Assembly (NCBI RefSeq): GCF_000737705.1
Contig: NZ_JPRH01000008.1
Location: 186,001 to 250,000 of the forward strand
DNA length: 64,000 nucleotides
Reading direction: 5' to 3'
Source of the DNA: Chryseobacterium soli
GTDB lineage: Bacteria; Bacteroidota; Bacteroidia; Flavobacteriales; Weeksellaceae
Shown here: piece by piece, positions 1 through 10,121 of the stretch
How the letters are laid out: every line of letters begins with the position of its first letter
How positions within the stretch are numbered: position 1 is the first letter of the stretch
Program-made: the position numbers and the translations under genes
Notes under the pieces: model-generated
The model's database searches: none
Told to the model about the DNA's origin: nothing
What the model saw: only the letters and a program-made list of their open reading frames with translations

Positions 1-546
1 TTTCTTTAGGGTTCTTATCACCGTTTCTACCCGCAAACCCGTTAACGCTGCCAATTGATTCCGCGTATAGGGAACTTCAAAGCTGTATGGAGTGTCATAA
101 TCAAAATACGATTTTAAATAATCAAGAAGCATTTTCAGTTTAACAGCCGGATCTCTGATAGAAAGTAAGGAGGAAATGATATACCTGAAATGTAACCGGT
201 CTGCAGTATACTGATTGATTCTAAAATGAAATTCAGGATCTGAAGACAATAATTTTAAAAATGCATTTTTTTCGAGTCTGATAATTTCACATTCAGTGAC
301 TGCCATGGCATTAATGGCATATGAATGATTTGTAAATAAATAACTTTCTCCTATACAATGCCCGTCAAACGGGAATCCATAGACGAATTCTTTTCCATTT
401 TCAAGGAAGTTATTGAGCTTTACCGTACCGTAGATAATTTGAAAATAAAATTTAGAGGAGGTTCCCTCATGAAAGATAAATTCATCAGGCTGGTATTTTT
501 CTGCCTTTGCTCCATAAGAAAATAGTATATCCTCTGAAATGATCAT
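1..546 (-). CDS. Crp/Fnr-family transcriptional regulator, C-terminus cut by window edge
   Basis: The 182 visible codons start at an ATG (complement of 544-546) and run off the left edge. The N-terminal half has the cyclic-nucleotide-binding jelly roll, seen in FIFHEGTSSKFYFQI and FPFDGHCIGESYLF. A long dimerisation helix follows, then the start of the winged helix (PYTRNQLAALTGLRVETVIR, helix-turn-helix with recognition helix TGLRVETVIRTLK). In Bacteroidota such proteins usually sense stress or redox rather than cAMP; the ligand here cannot be read. A second Crp-like gene lies at 55967-56533. Confidence 0.85.
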   Translation of the reverse strand, partial: MIISEDILFSYGAKAEKYQPDEFIFHEGTSSKFYFQIIYGTVKLNNFLENGKEFVYGFPFDGHCIGESYLFTNHSYAINAMAVTECEIIRLEKNAFLKLLSSDPEFHFRINQYTADRLHFRYIISSLLSIRDPAVKLKMLLDYLKSYFDYDTPYSFEVPYTRNQLAALTGLRVETVIRTLKK

Positions 547-551
547 TTTTG

Positions 552-1000
552 TGGTTATTAACAGGATAAAATTAATCAATACAGATGGACAGCACAATAC
601 CACACGTACCACATAACAAGCGATTTAAGCCCAATAATAGTGGATTTTTTAACTTAATAACTCAAATTGGGCCAAACCGACCCTGAATTGACCAAAAAAG
701 ATGATCAAAAAAGGATGAACATCTATCCGGTTTTTAGATCATTTATTTCTTTATTTATTCCTGAATCCTCTTTTCTGTTGTACTTGAAAAATTTTAGTTC
801 ATACCTGTATTTTTAGTGCTCCAAGGAATCAATCAGGAAGAATATTCCATTTCATAACAGTTATCTTATCAATAGTTTTAAAGAACTCTACCGGCCCATT
901 TTACAGTCATTTTGTTTTTAGCAATAATTTATTAAATTTACGACCGGTACAAACTAACGTAAACTCTATTATAACAATAGATTATAAACTAAAACTAACC
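552..1000. other. Intergenic region, no gene seen
   Basis: No coding frame is supported between the divergent Crp-like gene and the S41 peptidase gene. The only structure I see is an inverted repeat, GCCCAAT at 629-635 and ATTGGGC at 666-672, separated by 30 bases, which could be an operator. No clear TAnnTTTG box was found. Confidence 0.5.
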
Positions 1001-2722
1001 ATGAAATACATTGTCATTTTCTCATTGTTCATGACTTCTATTCTCTCTGCTCAAACCACAAAACTTTCTGATCAGGATTTATATACTTTGGGTAAAACGT
1101 GGGGACTTATTAAATACTATCATCCTGCGGTTTCTCAGGGAAAAATTGATTGGGATGCTGTTTTACTGAAAACTTTTGATAACCAATCCAAAGCAGATCC
1201 TAACGATATTATTATGCAGTGGCTCAGCATTGCAGATCAAAGCAAATTTGAGGAGATGCCTAAAAAAGCTAATGAATGTGACAGCATTACCGTTCGCAAT
1301 TTTGACCCATCATGGATTGGAACATTGAAGAAAATTCACCAGGAAAATAAAACCCGATTACTCAATCTGGTAAACCAGCCTAAAAATGTAGGTTCATTTT
1401 ATTCTAATCCTGTTGAGAACAGTATCCGTTTTAGCAGCACGAATGAGAAGGTGTATCCCAATTTTTCTGTGCAGACAAAACTTTTAGAACTGTTCAGAAT
1501 ATGGAATGCCATCGAATATTTTTATCCTTACAAATATCTGCTCGATCATAAATGGGACGATGTATTGAAAAAATATATTCCGGTTTTCAAAAACATAAAG
1601 AATGAACAGGAATATAAGGCTGCTGTTATGCAATTGTCTGCTGAGTTTGAAGACACTCATACTGAATTTAAAAATACCTATCAATATGATGTTTTCGGAA
1701 AATTGTCAGCACCATTTATCTTTCAGATCGTAGATAAAACATTGGTGGTTACAGGAGTTAAAGATGAGGCCAAAATGAAAAAATCCGGGTTGGAGATAGG
1801 TGATCTTATTACCGAAATTAACGGGAAGCCTATTCTTAAAATAATTGCTGAACAGTCAAAGTATTTTTCAGTTTCCAACGAATCTGTCAGACGGCGTGAA
1901 GCATACAATTATCTGTTTAGCGGAAATAGTCCCGCTGTAGAAATAACAGGTACTAAAAATAACGGAAAAGCTTTTAAAACTACCATAGAAAGAATGCCGC
2001 GTACCTTCACCAACGAATGGGATAGAGATGGAATTCCCAATTATCATCTGATGTACAAAGGCAAAACGTATGAATATCTGATTTGGAATGAGAAAGAAAG
2101 CCGTCTTACTCCGGTCTTCCGGTTGGATGATAAGGTATATTTTGAATTTTCGTCATTGAAAGCAGGTGAAATTCCCGCTCTTATAGAGGCTCATAAAAAT
2201 ACCAAAGGAATGGTTTTCGATCTTCGAAGTTATAATAATAATGCTTCTTTACTCAAAGTTTTTGATTATTTATTTATGAAGCCACAGCATTTCGGTATAA
2301 AGACTCAGGCTGATTTCAGCCAGCCCGGGAAATTCTGCTTCGTGGATAATATCATAGATAAAGGTTATAAATATGCAGGCAAGGAAAATCCTAATGCTTA
2401 TAAAGGACAGGTGATTGTTCTCATCAATGAATATACCCAAAGCGCTGCAGAATTGTGGGCCATGATTTTCAAGAAAGTTCCCGGTGTTATATTTGTGGGA
2501 AGCCAGACAGCAGGAGCTGACGGAAACAAAACCTTCATCAAACTGACAGACGGAAATGAACTTGTGTTTTCCGGACTTGGTATTTATTATCCTGATGGAA
2601 CAGAAACCCAGCGTATTGGAATAAAACCGGATGTCATCGTACGTCCGAATGTTGAAAGTATACGAAGTAAAAATGATCTTTTGCTACTAAAAGCTTTTGA
2701 ATTGATTGATGCAAAGAAATAA
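1001..2722 (+). CDS. Secreted S41-family (C-terminal-processing-like) serine peptidase
   Basis: This 573-residue protein begins with a signal peptide (MKYIVIFSLFMTSILSAQ). An N-terminal helical region precedes a PDZ domain at about 245-325 (SGLEIGDLITEINGKPI) and the S41 peptidase domain to about 560. The nucleophile is probably Ser481 in NEYTQSAAELW, and GSQTAGADG is the following conserved loop. Such proteins degrade peptides or cleave substrate C-termini in the periplasm or outside the cell; the substrate here is unknown. The neighbour at 2804 has its own promoter, so the gene may be monocistronic. Confidence 0.88.
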   Translation: MKYIVIFSLFMTSILSAQTTKLSDQDLYTLGKTWGLIKYYHPAVSQGKIDWDAVLLKTFDNQSKADPNDIIMQWLSIADQSKFEEMPKKANECDSITVRNFDPSWIGTLKKIHQENKTRLLNLVNQPKNVGSFYSNPVENSIRFSSTNEKVYPNFSVQTKLLELFRIWNAIEYFYPYKYLLDHKWDDVLKKYIPVFKNIKNEQEYKAAVMQLSAEFEDTHTEFKNTYQYDVFGKLSAPFIFQIVDKTLVVTGVKDEAKMKKSGLEIGDLITEINGKPILKIIAEQSKYFSVSNESVRRREAYNYLFSGNSPAVEITGTKNNGKAFKTTIERMPRTFTNEWDRDGIPNYHLMYKGKTYEYLIWNEKESRLTPVFRLDDKVYFEFSSLKAGEIPALIEAHKNTKGMVFDLRSYNNNASLLKVFDYLFMKPQHFGIKTQADFSQPGKFCFVDNIIDKGYKYAGKENPNAYKGQVIVLINEYTQSAAELWAMIFKKVPGVIFVGSQTAGADGNKTFIKLTDGNELVFSGLGIYYPDGTETQRIGIKPDVIVRPNVESIRSKNDLLLLKAFELIDAKK

Positions 2723-2764
2723 ATGAAAACAGAGGCTACACAACAATTTATTTTTCATATCAAT

Positions 2765-2772
2765 TATCTTTG
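2765..2772 (+). promoter_or_regulatory. Bacteroidota -7 promoter box (TATCTTTG)
   Basis: TATCTTTG followed by C matches the Bacteroidota sigma-A -7 consensus TAnnTTTG. It lies 32 bases before the ATG at 2804. This means the open frame beginning at 2723 is too long at its 5' end and the real start is 2804. No convincing -33 TTTG is present. Confidence 0.55.
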
Positions 2773-2803
2773 CAAAAATAACCTTGAAATAAAATCTTTA
2801 TAT

Positions 2804-3898
2804 ATGAAGAGGAACCTATTATTCTTTTTTATCATATCCTTTAGTACTTTATTGTCCGCACAGGAATTATTAACAAAATCAACTTTTGATAACATAGAAT
2901 ATGTGGAAGATATTGAATGGTCTTCCGATGATATTTATTGTGCCGGATTTAGTTTTAAAACAGCAATCAATGATGGTAATTCTTCAGATGCTTATCTGGT
3001 AAATTATGACACAACATTAAAACCCAAATGGTCTCTTAAAATAAGCGACAAGCACTCTAATAAAATCAATTCTATCATAAGATATAAAGATAAAATATAT
3101 GCTTTGGTTACTCAGGGTAAGATTTCTCCTCAGACCGAAGATGTTTTCATCAGTTTATTTACCATAAATTTAGAAGGTGTTATAGAAAACAAAATCAATA
3201 TTGGCCGTGCTTTTTCAAGTCCGTCAAATATAGTGATCAACGGATCGAATTTAATCTTTGGATACAAAGTACCTGATGGCATTACCTATTCAGCTGATTC
3301 TAAATCTGAAATAATAAATTACAATCTTGCTACAAAAAAATTGGTGAGACACAAAAGCAGTCAGTATCAGGCCACACCCAAAAAGATACTCGCTGAAAAA
3401 TCTGATATTTTTCTGTTTGGAAACTATATACATCCCAATCAGCCCAATATCATGGCTTACAGAAATGGTAAATATTCCGAGATTTCTTTAAAATCGAGTA
3501 AAACAGAGTATTTCCTTGACAGTTACATCAATAAAAATATAGTAACTGTTGTATGTGCCTTTCCTGGTGTTTATGGAGATATGAAGAAATATTTAAAATT
3601 TTATTATATCAATCTAAATAACAATACTATTAATTCCAAATCTATTCCTTATGAAAAACTGGGTTGGAGTGATCAGCATTTTGACACATATTCAACAGGA
3701 TCTTCATCATGGCTCATTATTGAAAACCATCAAACAAAAGCATTACAATATGTATTGATTGATAACACAGGAAAAATAAGCAAGACTTTAAATTTTGACA
3801 GAGATAACGGCAACGGATCCTGGGAAAGATATATAATAAAAGAAGGAATGTTATTAAATGCTAATTCCAGTGGTATTAAAATATATAAAATCGATTAA
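2804..3898 (+). CDS. Exported protein of unknown function
   Basis: I place the start at 2804 because the product then opens with a clean signal peptide (MKRNLLFFFIISFSTLLSAQ) and a promoter box lies just upstream; the frame stays open back to 2723. The mature protein of about 340 residues is rich in short beta segments with repeated aromatic/Gly-Asn patterns (for example DDIYCAGFSFK, YKDKIYALVTQ), consistent with a beta-propeller-like fold. No catalytic motif or sorting domain is seen, and I do not recognise the family. A strong terminator follows at 3950. Confidence 0.75.
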   Translation: MKRNLLFFFIISFSTLLSAQELLTKSTFDNIEYVEDIEWSSDDIYCAGFSFKTAINDGNSSDAYLVNYDTTLKPKWSLKISDKHSNKINSIIRYKDKIYALVTQGKISPQTEDVFISLFTINLEGVIENKINIGRAFSSPSNIVINGSNLIFGYKVPDGITYSADSKSEIINYNLATKKLVRHKSSQYQATPKKILAEKSDIFLFGNYIHPNQPNIMAYRNGKYSEISLKSSKTEYFLDSYINKNIVTVVCAFPGVYGDMKKYLKFYYINLNNNTINSKSIPYEKLGWSDQHFDTYSTGSSSWLIIENHQTKALQYVLIDNTGKISKTLNFDRDNGNGSWERYIIKEGMLLNANSSGIKIYKID

Positions 3899-3949
3899 GA
3901 ACAGGATTAAAACTTCATCTTCTATTGAAAAACGAAAGAAATATAACAG

Positions 3950-3981
3950 CTAAACCACTGCAAATGCAGTGGTTTAGTTTT
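3950..3981 (+). terminator. Rho-independent terminator
   Basis: A 12-bp stem (CTAAACCACTGC and GCAGTGGTTTAG) with a 4-base AAAT loop is followed by TTTT. It ends the transcript of the exported protein gene at 2804-3898. Confidence 0.8.
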
Positions 3982-4031
3982 GTCAGCTCAAAATCAAATT
4001 TAATCTTAGCGTAATCTTCTCACCTATTCCT

Positions 4032-4039
4032 TATTTTTG
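4032..4039 (+). promoter_or_regulatory. Bacteroidota -7 promoter box (TATTTTTG)
   Basis: TATTTTTG followed by C fits TAnnTTTG and stands 36 bases before the ATG at 4075, a usual distance for a short leader. Confidence 0.55.
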
Positions 4040-4074
4040 CAAAGAATTAAGGACTTAATTGTTGATTCTTAGCT

Positions 4075-4773
4075 ATGCACAAAAAATTTTCTGACCACAG
4101 CCAAATCGAAGTAGTTTCTTCCTTTTCTGAACTTGCAGACACTCCTTTTCAGGGGGCTATGAACGCCATGTGTTGGCACAGAAATTTAGTGGGAGATTTT
4201 CACGAAATTGTCTCTAAACTTCAATTAAAAGAAAACATTACAGAAGTTTCTATAGAGGATATTTTAGCGCTGCAACTATCCGAAAAAGGGCATATGGCAA
4301 GAGAAATTATTTTAAATGATTTCCAGTTATTAACTGATTTCGGAGCACTGCCTTCTCTCAACTTACTTAAGAACTATGAGCGGGATGATGAGTTCGACTT
4401 TATTTCCACAGATGTGTATTCTTATCATGTAGATCGTTCGCCTATTGGTACCGATACTTTTTTATGTACCTATTATGGTGTAGCAAGTGACATTTTACCC
4501 AATGACCAGGCTATACAGAAAATCCTGATTCCGGAAATCCGGGAAAAACTTAAAGAATTACATAACGGTCCGGAAACGGAATTTAAAGCTTTCCTGCAAG
4601 ACAATTTTTTCGACCTGCATTATCAGCCTACCCCGGATGCAGAACCTATCAATTTAGAACCGGGACATCTTTGGCGTCTGGCTGTAGATCATCCGTCACA
4701 ACAGGTCTTACCTTGTGTGCACAGAGCTCCTGTTGAGAATGATGGTGAATATCGGCTGCTTCTCATCTGTTAA
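4075..4773 (+). CDS. DUF1826-like protein, possible Fe(II)-dependent oxygenase fold
   Basis: The protein is cytosolic, 232 residues, without signal or membrane segment. It contains YHVDRS at about 122-127 followed by TFLCTYYG, and CVHRAP near the C-terminus (about 213-218). An HxD with a distal His is the metal-binding pattern of double-stranded beta-helix oxygenases and resembles DUF1826 proteins. The family call is from memory of the motif and is moderate. It has its own promoter box at 4032. The reaction is unknown. Confidence 0.6.
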   Translation: MHKKFSDHSQIEVVSSFSELADTPFQGAMNAMCWHRNLVGDFHEIVSKLQLKENITEVSIEDILALQLSEKGHMAREIILNDFQLLTDFGALPSLNLLKNYERDDEFDFISTDVYSYHVDRSPIGTDTFLCTYYGVASDILPNDQAIQKILIPEIREKLKELHNGPETEFKAFLQDNFFDLHYQPTPDAEPINLEPGHLWRLAVDHPSQQVLPCVHRAPVENDGEYRLLLIC

Positions 4774-4844
4774 ATAATGACTTGAGATTTACTGCCTCCT
4801 CCATAAATTTATCAAAAGTATATTAGCCTAAAAACATTCAAATT

Positions 4845-6818
4845 TTAATCGAAAAGCGGTAAATAAATAACAACCAAACTCCCCTTTCCTATTGAAGTAT
4901 CAAAATCTATGGTTCCGTTTAGAAATTCAATTTTCGAAATCATGTTTTGGATCCCAATTCCGTTTTGATCATTAATTGCTGCTTTATCAAAGCCAATTCC
5001 GTTATCTTCAATCATAATATGTAGACCTTCAGGATCTTTTATCAGTTCAATCTTAAGTTTACTTGCATTGGCATGCTTAATTACATTGGTGACTATTTCC
5101 TGAATAGCCCTATAGACTATGAGTTCAACAGACTCATTGAATCTTGCTTCTAAGCCATGAATATATAAACTCACCTCCAGTTTATTGTTATCAACACTAT
5201 TAACAAATTCTTTTAAAGCATTTGGCAGGCCTGCTTTTATTAATGAATTCGGCATCATTTGATGACTTATTGTGCGGAGATCATCGTAAACCGTTCTAAG
5301 CTGATGTAGAATGTTTTTGTTTTTAACATGAAGTTCCTGAGGATCAATTTCCTGAATATCATTAAGCACACTTACATTTAATATGGCAGCGGAAATACCG
5401 GCACCCCCACCGTCATGAAGATGTTCTGCGATCCTTCTTCTTTCCAGTTCTTCAGCTTTAATAACTTCTGCAATATTGATCTCCTGCTGCTTCCTTATTT
5501 CTTCGTCCAGCTTAGATTTGGCTTTAAGCTTTCTGCGGTTTAGCAGTATTATAGTAATGATAATTATAAAAACAAGCAGTATGCCGGCAATAATGAGCAA
5601 TAAACTTTGTATGGTGTTCTTTTGCTTAAGGCTATGAATATCCCTAACGGACTGATCGTGCTCATATTTATTCTTTAAATTTTGAATGCGGTCTAAATTT
5701 GCCTTATTATTAACAATCGAGTTATATTGATCCGACAGACTGAACATTTCATAAGCTTTATCATTCATATTGTGCCGATGATAGATGCTTGCAAGAGAAA
5801 GATAAATATTTTTTCTGTTAACATCGTCTGATTCTTCTGTATATTCCAAAGCCTTCCGGCCGTTCTTTTCAGCTAGTTCTACATTATCCGTAGATGAATA
5901 AAAAATGCATTTAGCGAGATAAATTTCTTTTTTATTAAGTACTTCAGGGTCATTTTCTAATTTCGAGCAGGCATCAATGTTTTTTGCAGCATTTTTAAAA
6001 TCATTTTTAAGACAATAATAAACAGCAAGCCGGCAATAAGCTACCACAAGGTTAGATTTATTTTTACTTTTTATTGAAAAGGACATTGCTTTATTATAAT
6101 TGTAGATAATACTGTCTGGATTACTACCCGAGTTTTCCAGCACCGCGGCATAGCCAAGATAATACTGCCCGATTTCGAGATAAGAATTAGTCTGTAATAT
6201 GTTTTCCTTATATATGCTGTAATATTTCTTAGCACTGTCATAGTCCTCAATTATCCTATAATTCTGTGCTAAAACCAGAATTGTGAAATAGTATTTCTTT
6301 TGATCTTCTTTTTCGTAAAATTTTGCGGCAAGCAGGCAGTATTTAATGCTGTTATAATACTCTTTTAAATTACTATAGATTATTCCAAGATTAAGCTGGG
6401 CTAGTGCTGTTCCTTCCTTGTTGTTTGCTTCCTTGAAAAGTTCAATAGATTTAAAATATTCTTTTTCAGCTTTTTTATATTCACCCTGCTTGCTATAGCG
6501 CCCTGCAAAATTTATAAAACAACGTCCTTGAAGTGCCTTATTTTTTGTTTTTTCAGCGATTGCGTAAGCCTTGTTTGTATAGTAGAGAATGCTGTCATTA
6601 TTTTTTACTTCATTCGTACTGGTATTTATAAAAATCTTTGCTTTCTCAATCAACCTTTCAGCTTCCTTATTTTGAGCTTCTTTTTCATTTGTTCTGCATG
6701 AGGTTATTAGAAGTAGAAGACATAATAATGATATATTTTGCCCTATGATCCTTGTATGTGAAAATATAACAGTTAAAGATTTAAAGAACTCTCTTTTAAT
6801 GAATAACATACAACACAT
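4845..6818 (-). CDS. TPR-repeat sensor histidine kinase
   Basis: This 657-residue protein has an N-terminal export segment ending in LLLITSC (lipoprotein-like). A periplasmic array of tetratricopeptide repeats covers about 60-390, a single membrane helix lies at about 405-430 (LLLIIAGILLVFIIIITIIL), and a cytosolic NarX-type kinase follows. The phosphoacceptor is probably His468 in ERRRIAEHLHDGGG, the N box is EIVTNVIKHA (about 574-583) and the G1 box EDNGIGFD. The canonical ELHDGLGQ appears here as EHLHDGGGAG. It is divergent from the response-regulator gene at 6896, its likely partner. The start could lie downstream at MLFIKRE. Confidence 0.88.
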   Translation of the reverse strand: MCCMLFIKREFFKSLTVIFSHTRIIGQNISLLCLLLLITSCRTNEKEAQNKEAERLIEKAKIFINTSTNEVKNNDSILYYTNKAYAIAEKTKNKALQGRCFINFAGRYSKQGEYKKAEKEYFKSIELFKEANNKEGTALAQLNLGIIYSNLKEYYNSIKYCLLAAKFYEKEDQKKYYFTILVLAQNYRIIEDYDSAKKYYSIYKENILQTNSYLEIGQYYLGYAAVLENSGSNPDSIIYNYNKAMSFSIKSKNKSNLVVAYCRLAVYYCLKNDFKNAAKNIDACSKLENDPEVLNKKEIYLAKCIFYSSTDNVELAEKNGRKALEYTEESDDVNRKNIYLSLASIYHRHNMNDKAYEMFSLSDQYNSIVNNKANLDRIQNLKNKYEHDQSVRDIHSLKQKNTIQSLLLIIAGILLVFIIIITIILLNRRKLKAKSKLDEEIRKQQEINIAEVIKAEELERRRIAEHLHDGGGAGISAAILNVSVLNDIQEIDPQELHVKNKNILHQLRTVYDDLRTISHQMMPNSLIKAGLPNALKEFVNSVDNNKLEVSLYIHGLEARFNESVELIVYRAIQEIVTNVIKHANASKLKIELIKDPEGLHIMIEDNGIGFDKAAINDQNGIGIQNMISKIEFLNGTIDFDTSIGKGSLVVIYLPLFD

Positions 6819-6895
6819 GTAAATATTTTGTGCTAAAATAACTATTATTGCAGTACCATTTCATAATAGTTCATTTTAATAAAACAATTTCACAA

Positions 6896-7519
6896 ATGAA
6901 GATTCTTTTAATTGATGATCATGCTATTATCAATGACGGCCTGACAGCATTGCTGGAAATGAAGCCTGATTTTAAGGTCACAGCACAATTAAATAACGGT
7001 CCTGAAGCTCTTGAGTATTTAGAAAAAAATCAGGTTGATCTTATTATAAGTGATTATAATATGAGGGGCATACATGGCAGTGATCTTATTCTCGGGATAA
7101 AAAAATTACAGCCTTCTGTAAAAATTATCATCCTGAGTATGCATGATGAAGCTGAAATTATTAGAGAAGTTATGAATGCCGGAGCTGATGCGTATGTACT
7201 AAAAAAATATGCAAAAGAAGAATTATTTACAGCGATAGAAAAAGTTAGCAATAATGACACCCATTTTAGCAGCGATATAAGCAAAATCCTTTTAACAGTA
7301 ATCGACCAGCAGGAAAATAAAGCTAATCAGTTTACGACAAGAGAGCTTGAAGTGCTGCGGTTATTAGTAAAAGAACACACCAATAAAGAAATTGCACAGC
7401 TCCTTTTTATAAGTGAACGCACCGTAGAAGCTCATCGTAAAAGTATGATGATTAAAACCAAAACATCCAATGCATTTGGGTTGTTACAGTATGTATACTC
7501 CAATAAAATTCTTAAATAG
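6896..7519 (+). CDS. NarL/FixJ-type response regulator
   Basis: I start at MKILLIDDHAII (6896) because this is the exact receiver-domain start; the frame is open further upstream. The receiver domain (1-120) has the acidic pair Asp7-Asp8, phosphoacceptor Asp53 in LIISDYNM and the conserved Lys in VLKKYA. A LuxR-type HTH follows at about 140-205 (TTRELEVLRLLVKEHTNKEI, ISERTVEAHRKSM). The 207-residue length is normal. The gene is divergent from the TPR kinase at 4845-6818, so the two probably form one signalling pair. The surface-protein gene that follows could be a target, but no site proves this. Confidence 0.9.
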   Translation: MKILLIDDHAIINDGLTALLEMKPDFKVTAQLNNGPEALEYLEKNQVDLIISDYNMRGIHGSDLILGIKKLQPSVKIIILSMHDEAEIIREVMNAGADAYVLKKYAKEELFTAIEKVSNNDTHFSSDISKILLTVIDQQENKANQFTTRELEVLRLLVKEHTNKEIAQLLFISERTVEAHRKSMMIKTKTSNAFGLLQYVYSNKILK

Positions 7520-7711
7520 CTTTTCAGTAAGCTTTAAGGCTGTACCTGATATTTTCCTGTAGATTAATTGAATTACAACACTTTTCACGATTGATCCTCC
7601 ACTCCTTAATATATGTAATTAAGGGTTTTCCACAATATAAAATCAGGGGTTTCCCCGAATACTGTGGCTTTTTGATAAGCCCTTACTTTGCAGCAATAAA
7701 TATACATTAAG

Positions 7712-9592
7712 ATGAAAAAGCAAATACTTATTGCCGCATTATTATTTAGTTCTTATATTTTTAAGGCACAGGTTGGGATCAATACAACGACTCCAAACCT
7801 GAGTTCCGATCTTACTCTAGGGTCTTCAGATAAAGGATTACTCTTAAACAGGGTTTCTTTAGTGTCTACAAGTTCCTCCATTCCCCTTTCTGCGCATGTA
7901 GCCGGAATGACGGTCTATAATAATGCTACGGCAGGAGATGTGACTCCAGGGATATACTATAATGACGGAACAAAGTGGATTAAAACTTCTGCCGGTACAG
8001 CAGCAACTCCATGGAACATACAGGGCAGTACAAATCCGGCAGCATCCAATACACAAGCTATTTATCAAAACAAAAATGTTGCAGTTGGTGATTTTACAGG
8101 AACCGTATCCACTAAGCAGTTTGAAGTAGCCGGTGACATTAAAACATCCATAACAAATGGTACGATCACCCATGCTTTGGAAACAAACAGACTCATTGGA
8201 TTAACAGGGGCAGGAGTAAAACCATGGAATTTATTATCTGCTGCCGGCCCCAATGAAACCTCGTTTACTGGAGTAAGTCAAAGCGAAGCTATTGTTGGTA
8301 TTGGAAATAATGATGGCAGTTTTTCTACTCTTATTGCTCAAAAAGACAACATAAGAACAGTGGTTGGAAATTTTAATACTGCTTATTCTCAAATTGCTTC
8401 CAACTCAAGTGGTATTTCATTATCCGCTTTTTCTAATGGTGCGCTCAGTAATAATGCCGCTGTCAATGTAAATGCAGTCGAGGGAGTAAAATATACTTAC
8501 CAGACCAGCACCGGTACAGCTGAAGGCAGCTACATATTCCCTCGTGTCAATGGTACTCCGGGTCAGGTACTGACTACGGACGGTAATGCAGCCACAGCTG
8601 TATTAGCCTGGAAAGATCCGGCAACAGGTACAGAACCCTGGAATATACAAGGCAGTACAACTCCGGCAACATCCAATACACAGGCTATCTATCAAAACAA
8701 AAATGTTGCGGTTGGTAATTTTACCGGCAACACATCTACCAAACAGTTTGAAGTAGCCGGTGATCTGAAGGCAAGCATTACAAATGGGACAACCATTTCT
8801 ACGATGGAAACCAACAATCCGTCTTTAGGTAACCTGTCTTCAGTTTCAGACAATGTTGATCCTACTGCCGCTGCTGCAACAGGTTCATTTCTGGTTCAAA
8901 AAATTGATAATACTAGTTGGGGAACTAAAACACCGTTGGTAACATCCGGTTTGTCTGCAGTGCCGTCCCGTCTGGATCTCTTTAATGGAAACCAAGCTGC
9001 TGGAAATTTCTCTACTGCTACATTCAGTCAAAACTTTGTAACAATCAGAACCCGTAATACTACAGATGGTTTTTTTGGAGCAGCAGGTGTAAATGATAAA
9101 GATGTTTTTTTAGAATCTGATAATTTAACCAATAATCAAAAGGCGGCTGTTAATGTAAACTCAGCTGAAGGTGTAAAATATACTTACCAGACCAGCACCG
9201 GCGCAGCTGAAGGAAGCTATATATTACCTCGTGTGAATGGTAACCCGGGTCAGGTACTGACTACAGATGGTAATGCAGCAACAGCTGTATTGGCCTGGAA
9301 AGATCCGGCAGCAATAACAAACATTGTAAAAGTAACAGCCGACTATACTACTTCAGCCTCAGATCATACGATTTTAGCCAATGCAGCCAATGGAGGATTT
9401 ACATTAACCTTACCCAATGCCGCTGCTAATAAAGGGAGAATACTAATTATCCGTAAAACCGATGAAACAAACAACGTCCTTACTTTCAGTCAGAATATCA
9501 AATTTACTGAAAACACAGATATTACTTCCGTGAATTCTATTTCTACCACCATGATCCAAAGTGACGGCACTAATTGGTATCAGATAAATTAA
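7712..9592 (+). CDS. Secreted surface protein with internal duplication
   Basis: The 626-residue product has a signal peptide ending FKAQ, then VGINTTTPN, a common start of flavobacterial surface proteins. Two long repeats are visible. One begins EPWNIQGSTTPATSNTQAIY and recurs about 210 residues apart (around 98 and 310). The other, AAVNVNAVEGVKYTYQTSTG followed by LTTDGNAATAVLAWKDP, occurs near 250 and 485. No T9SS C-terminal domain is seen; the end (NILTFSQNIKF-like, then SDGTNWYQIN) resembles tail-fibre or adhesin tips. Adhesion or display is inferred. The small genes behind it may form its transcription unit. Confidence 0.75.
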   Translation: MKKQILIAALLFSSYIFKAQVGINTTTPNLSSDLTLGSSDKGLLLNRVSLVSTSSSIPLSAHVAGMTVYNNATAGDVTPGIYYNDGTKWIKTSAGTAATPWNIQGSTNPAASNTQAIYQNKNVAVGDFTGTVSTKQFEVAGDIKTSITNGTITHALETNRLIGLTGAGVKPWNLLSAAGPNETSFTGVSQSEAIVGIGNNDGSFSTLIAQKDNIRTVVGNFNTAYSQIASNSSGISLSAFSNGALSNNAAVNVNAVEGVKYTYQTSTGTAEGSYIFPRVNGTPGQVLTTDGNAATAVLAWKDPATGTEPWNIQGSTTPATSNTQAIYQNKNVAVGNFTGNTSTKQFEVAGDLKASITNGTTISTMETNNPSLGNLSSVSDNVDPTAAAATGSFLVQKIDNTSWGTKTPLVTSGLSAVPSRLDLFNGNQAAGNFSTATFSQNFVTIRTRNTTDGFFGAAGVNDKDVFLESDNLTNNQKAAVNVNSAEGVKYTYQTSTGAAEGSYILPRVNGNPGQVLTTDGNAATAVLAWKDPAAITNIVKVTADYTTSASDHTILANAANGGFTLTLPNAAANKGRILIIRKTDETNNVLTFSQNIKFTENTDITSVNSISTTMIQSDGTNWYQIN

Positions 9593-9635
9593 ACAATTTC
9601 CCACATTTCTGTTCTGTAAAATTATATAAACAATT

Positions 9636-10121
9636 GTGAAAGAATTGATGAAAATTGATAATACAAAAAAAATAAAAATGACTTCTACCATAATTAGCAT
9701 GGGCCTGTTTCTGTGTATTTTGAGTGCTCTGTTTTCGTACTTATTTCAGGAACTTATTCCTGCCGGAACTATAATATTGACTGTGTTGTCCTTGGTTATT
9801 TTTATTCTTTTACTAGTATTATTTAATTTAAAATGTTTCATCTATGAATTTTCAGGTGAAGTAATAACAATAAAAATCTTTCATCCTTATAAAAAAGCAC
9901 ATATCTATCCATGTATGGAATTTCCCAAAGACAACTTGAAAGATTACAGTATCAATAAATCTATATATGGACATCAGCTTAAATTATATTTAAAATCAGA
10001 AAGAAGAAAGGAAATCCGGGTGAAATGTAAATTTAGTATTGACAGAGACCAGCTTATCAATTTAAGCAATTCTCTTCGTGGAATAAAAAATCAATCTATA
10101 AATGAGTGGATTAAACTTTAA
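9636..10121 (+). CDS. Small two-helix membrane protein, PH-like domain possible
   Basis: The 161-residue frame opens with GTG at 9636; an ATG at 9648 is an equally good start. Two adjacent membrane helices (about 18-40 and 45-68) are followed by a soluble basic domain with alternating strands (FIYEFSGEVITIKIFHPY), recalling bacterial PH-like membrane modules. The stop overlaps the start of the next gene by 20 bases, so translation is probably coupled. The function is unknown. Confidence 0.6.
   Translation: MKELMKIDNTKKIKMTSTIISMGLFLCILSALFSYLFQELIPAGTIILTVLSLVIFILLLVLFNLKCFIYEFSGEVITIKIFHPYKKAHIYPCMEFPKDNLKDYSINKSIYGHQLKLYLKSERRKEIRVKCKFSIDRDQLINLSNSLRGIKNQSINEWIKL

Noticed and set aside
7859..8253. 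Long minus-strand frames inside the surface-protein gene
   Set aside because: They are antisense shadows of the repeats; composition is Cys/Ile-rich and unlike the neighbouring proteins.
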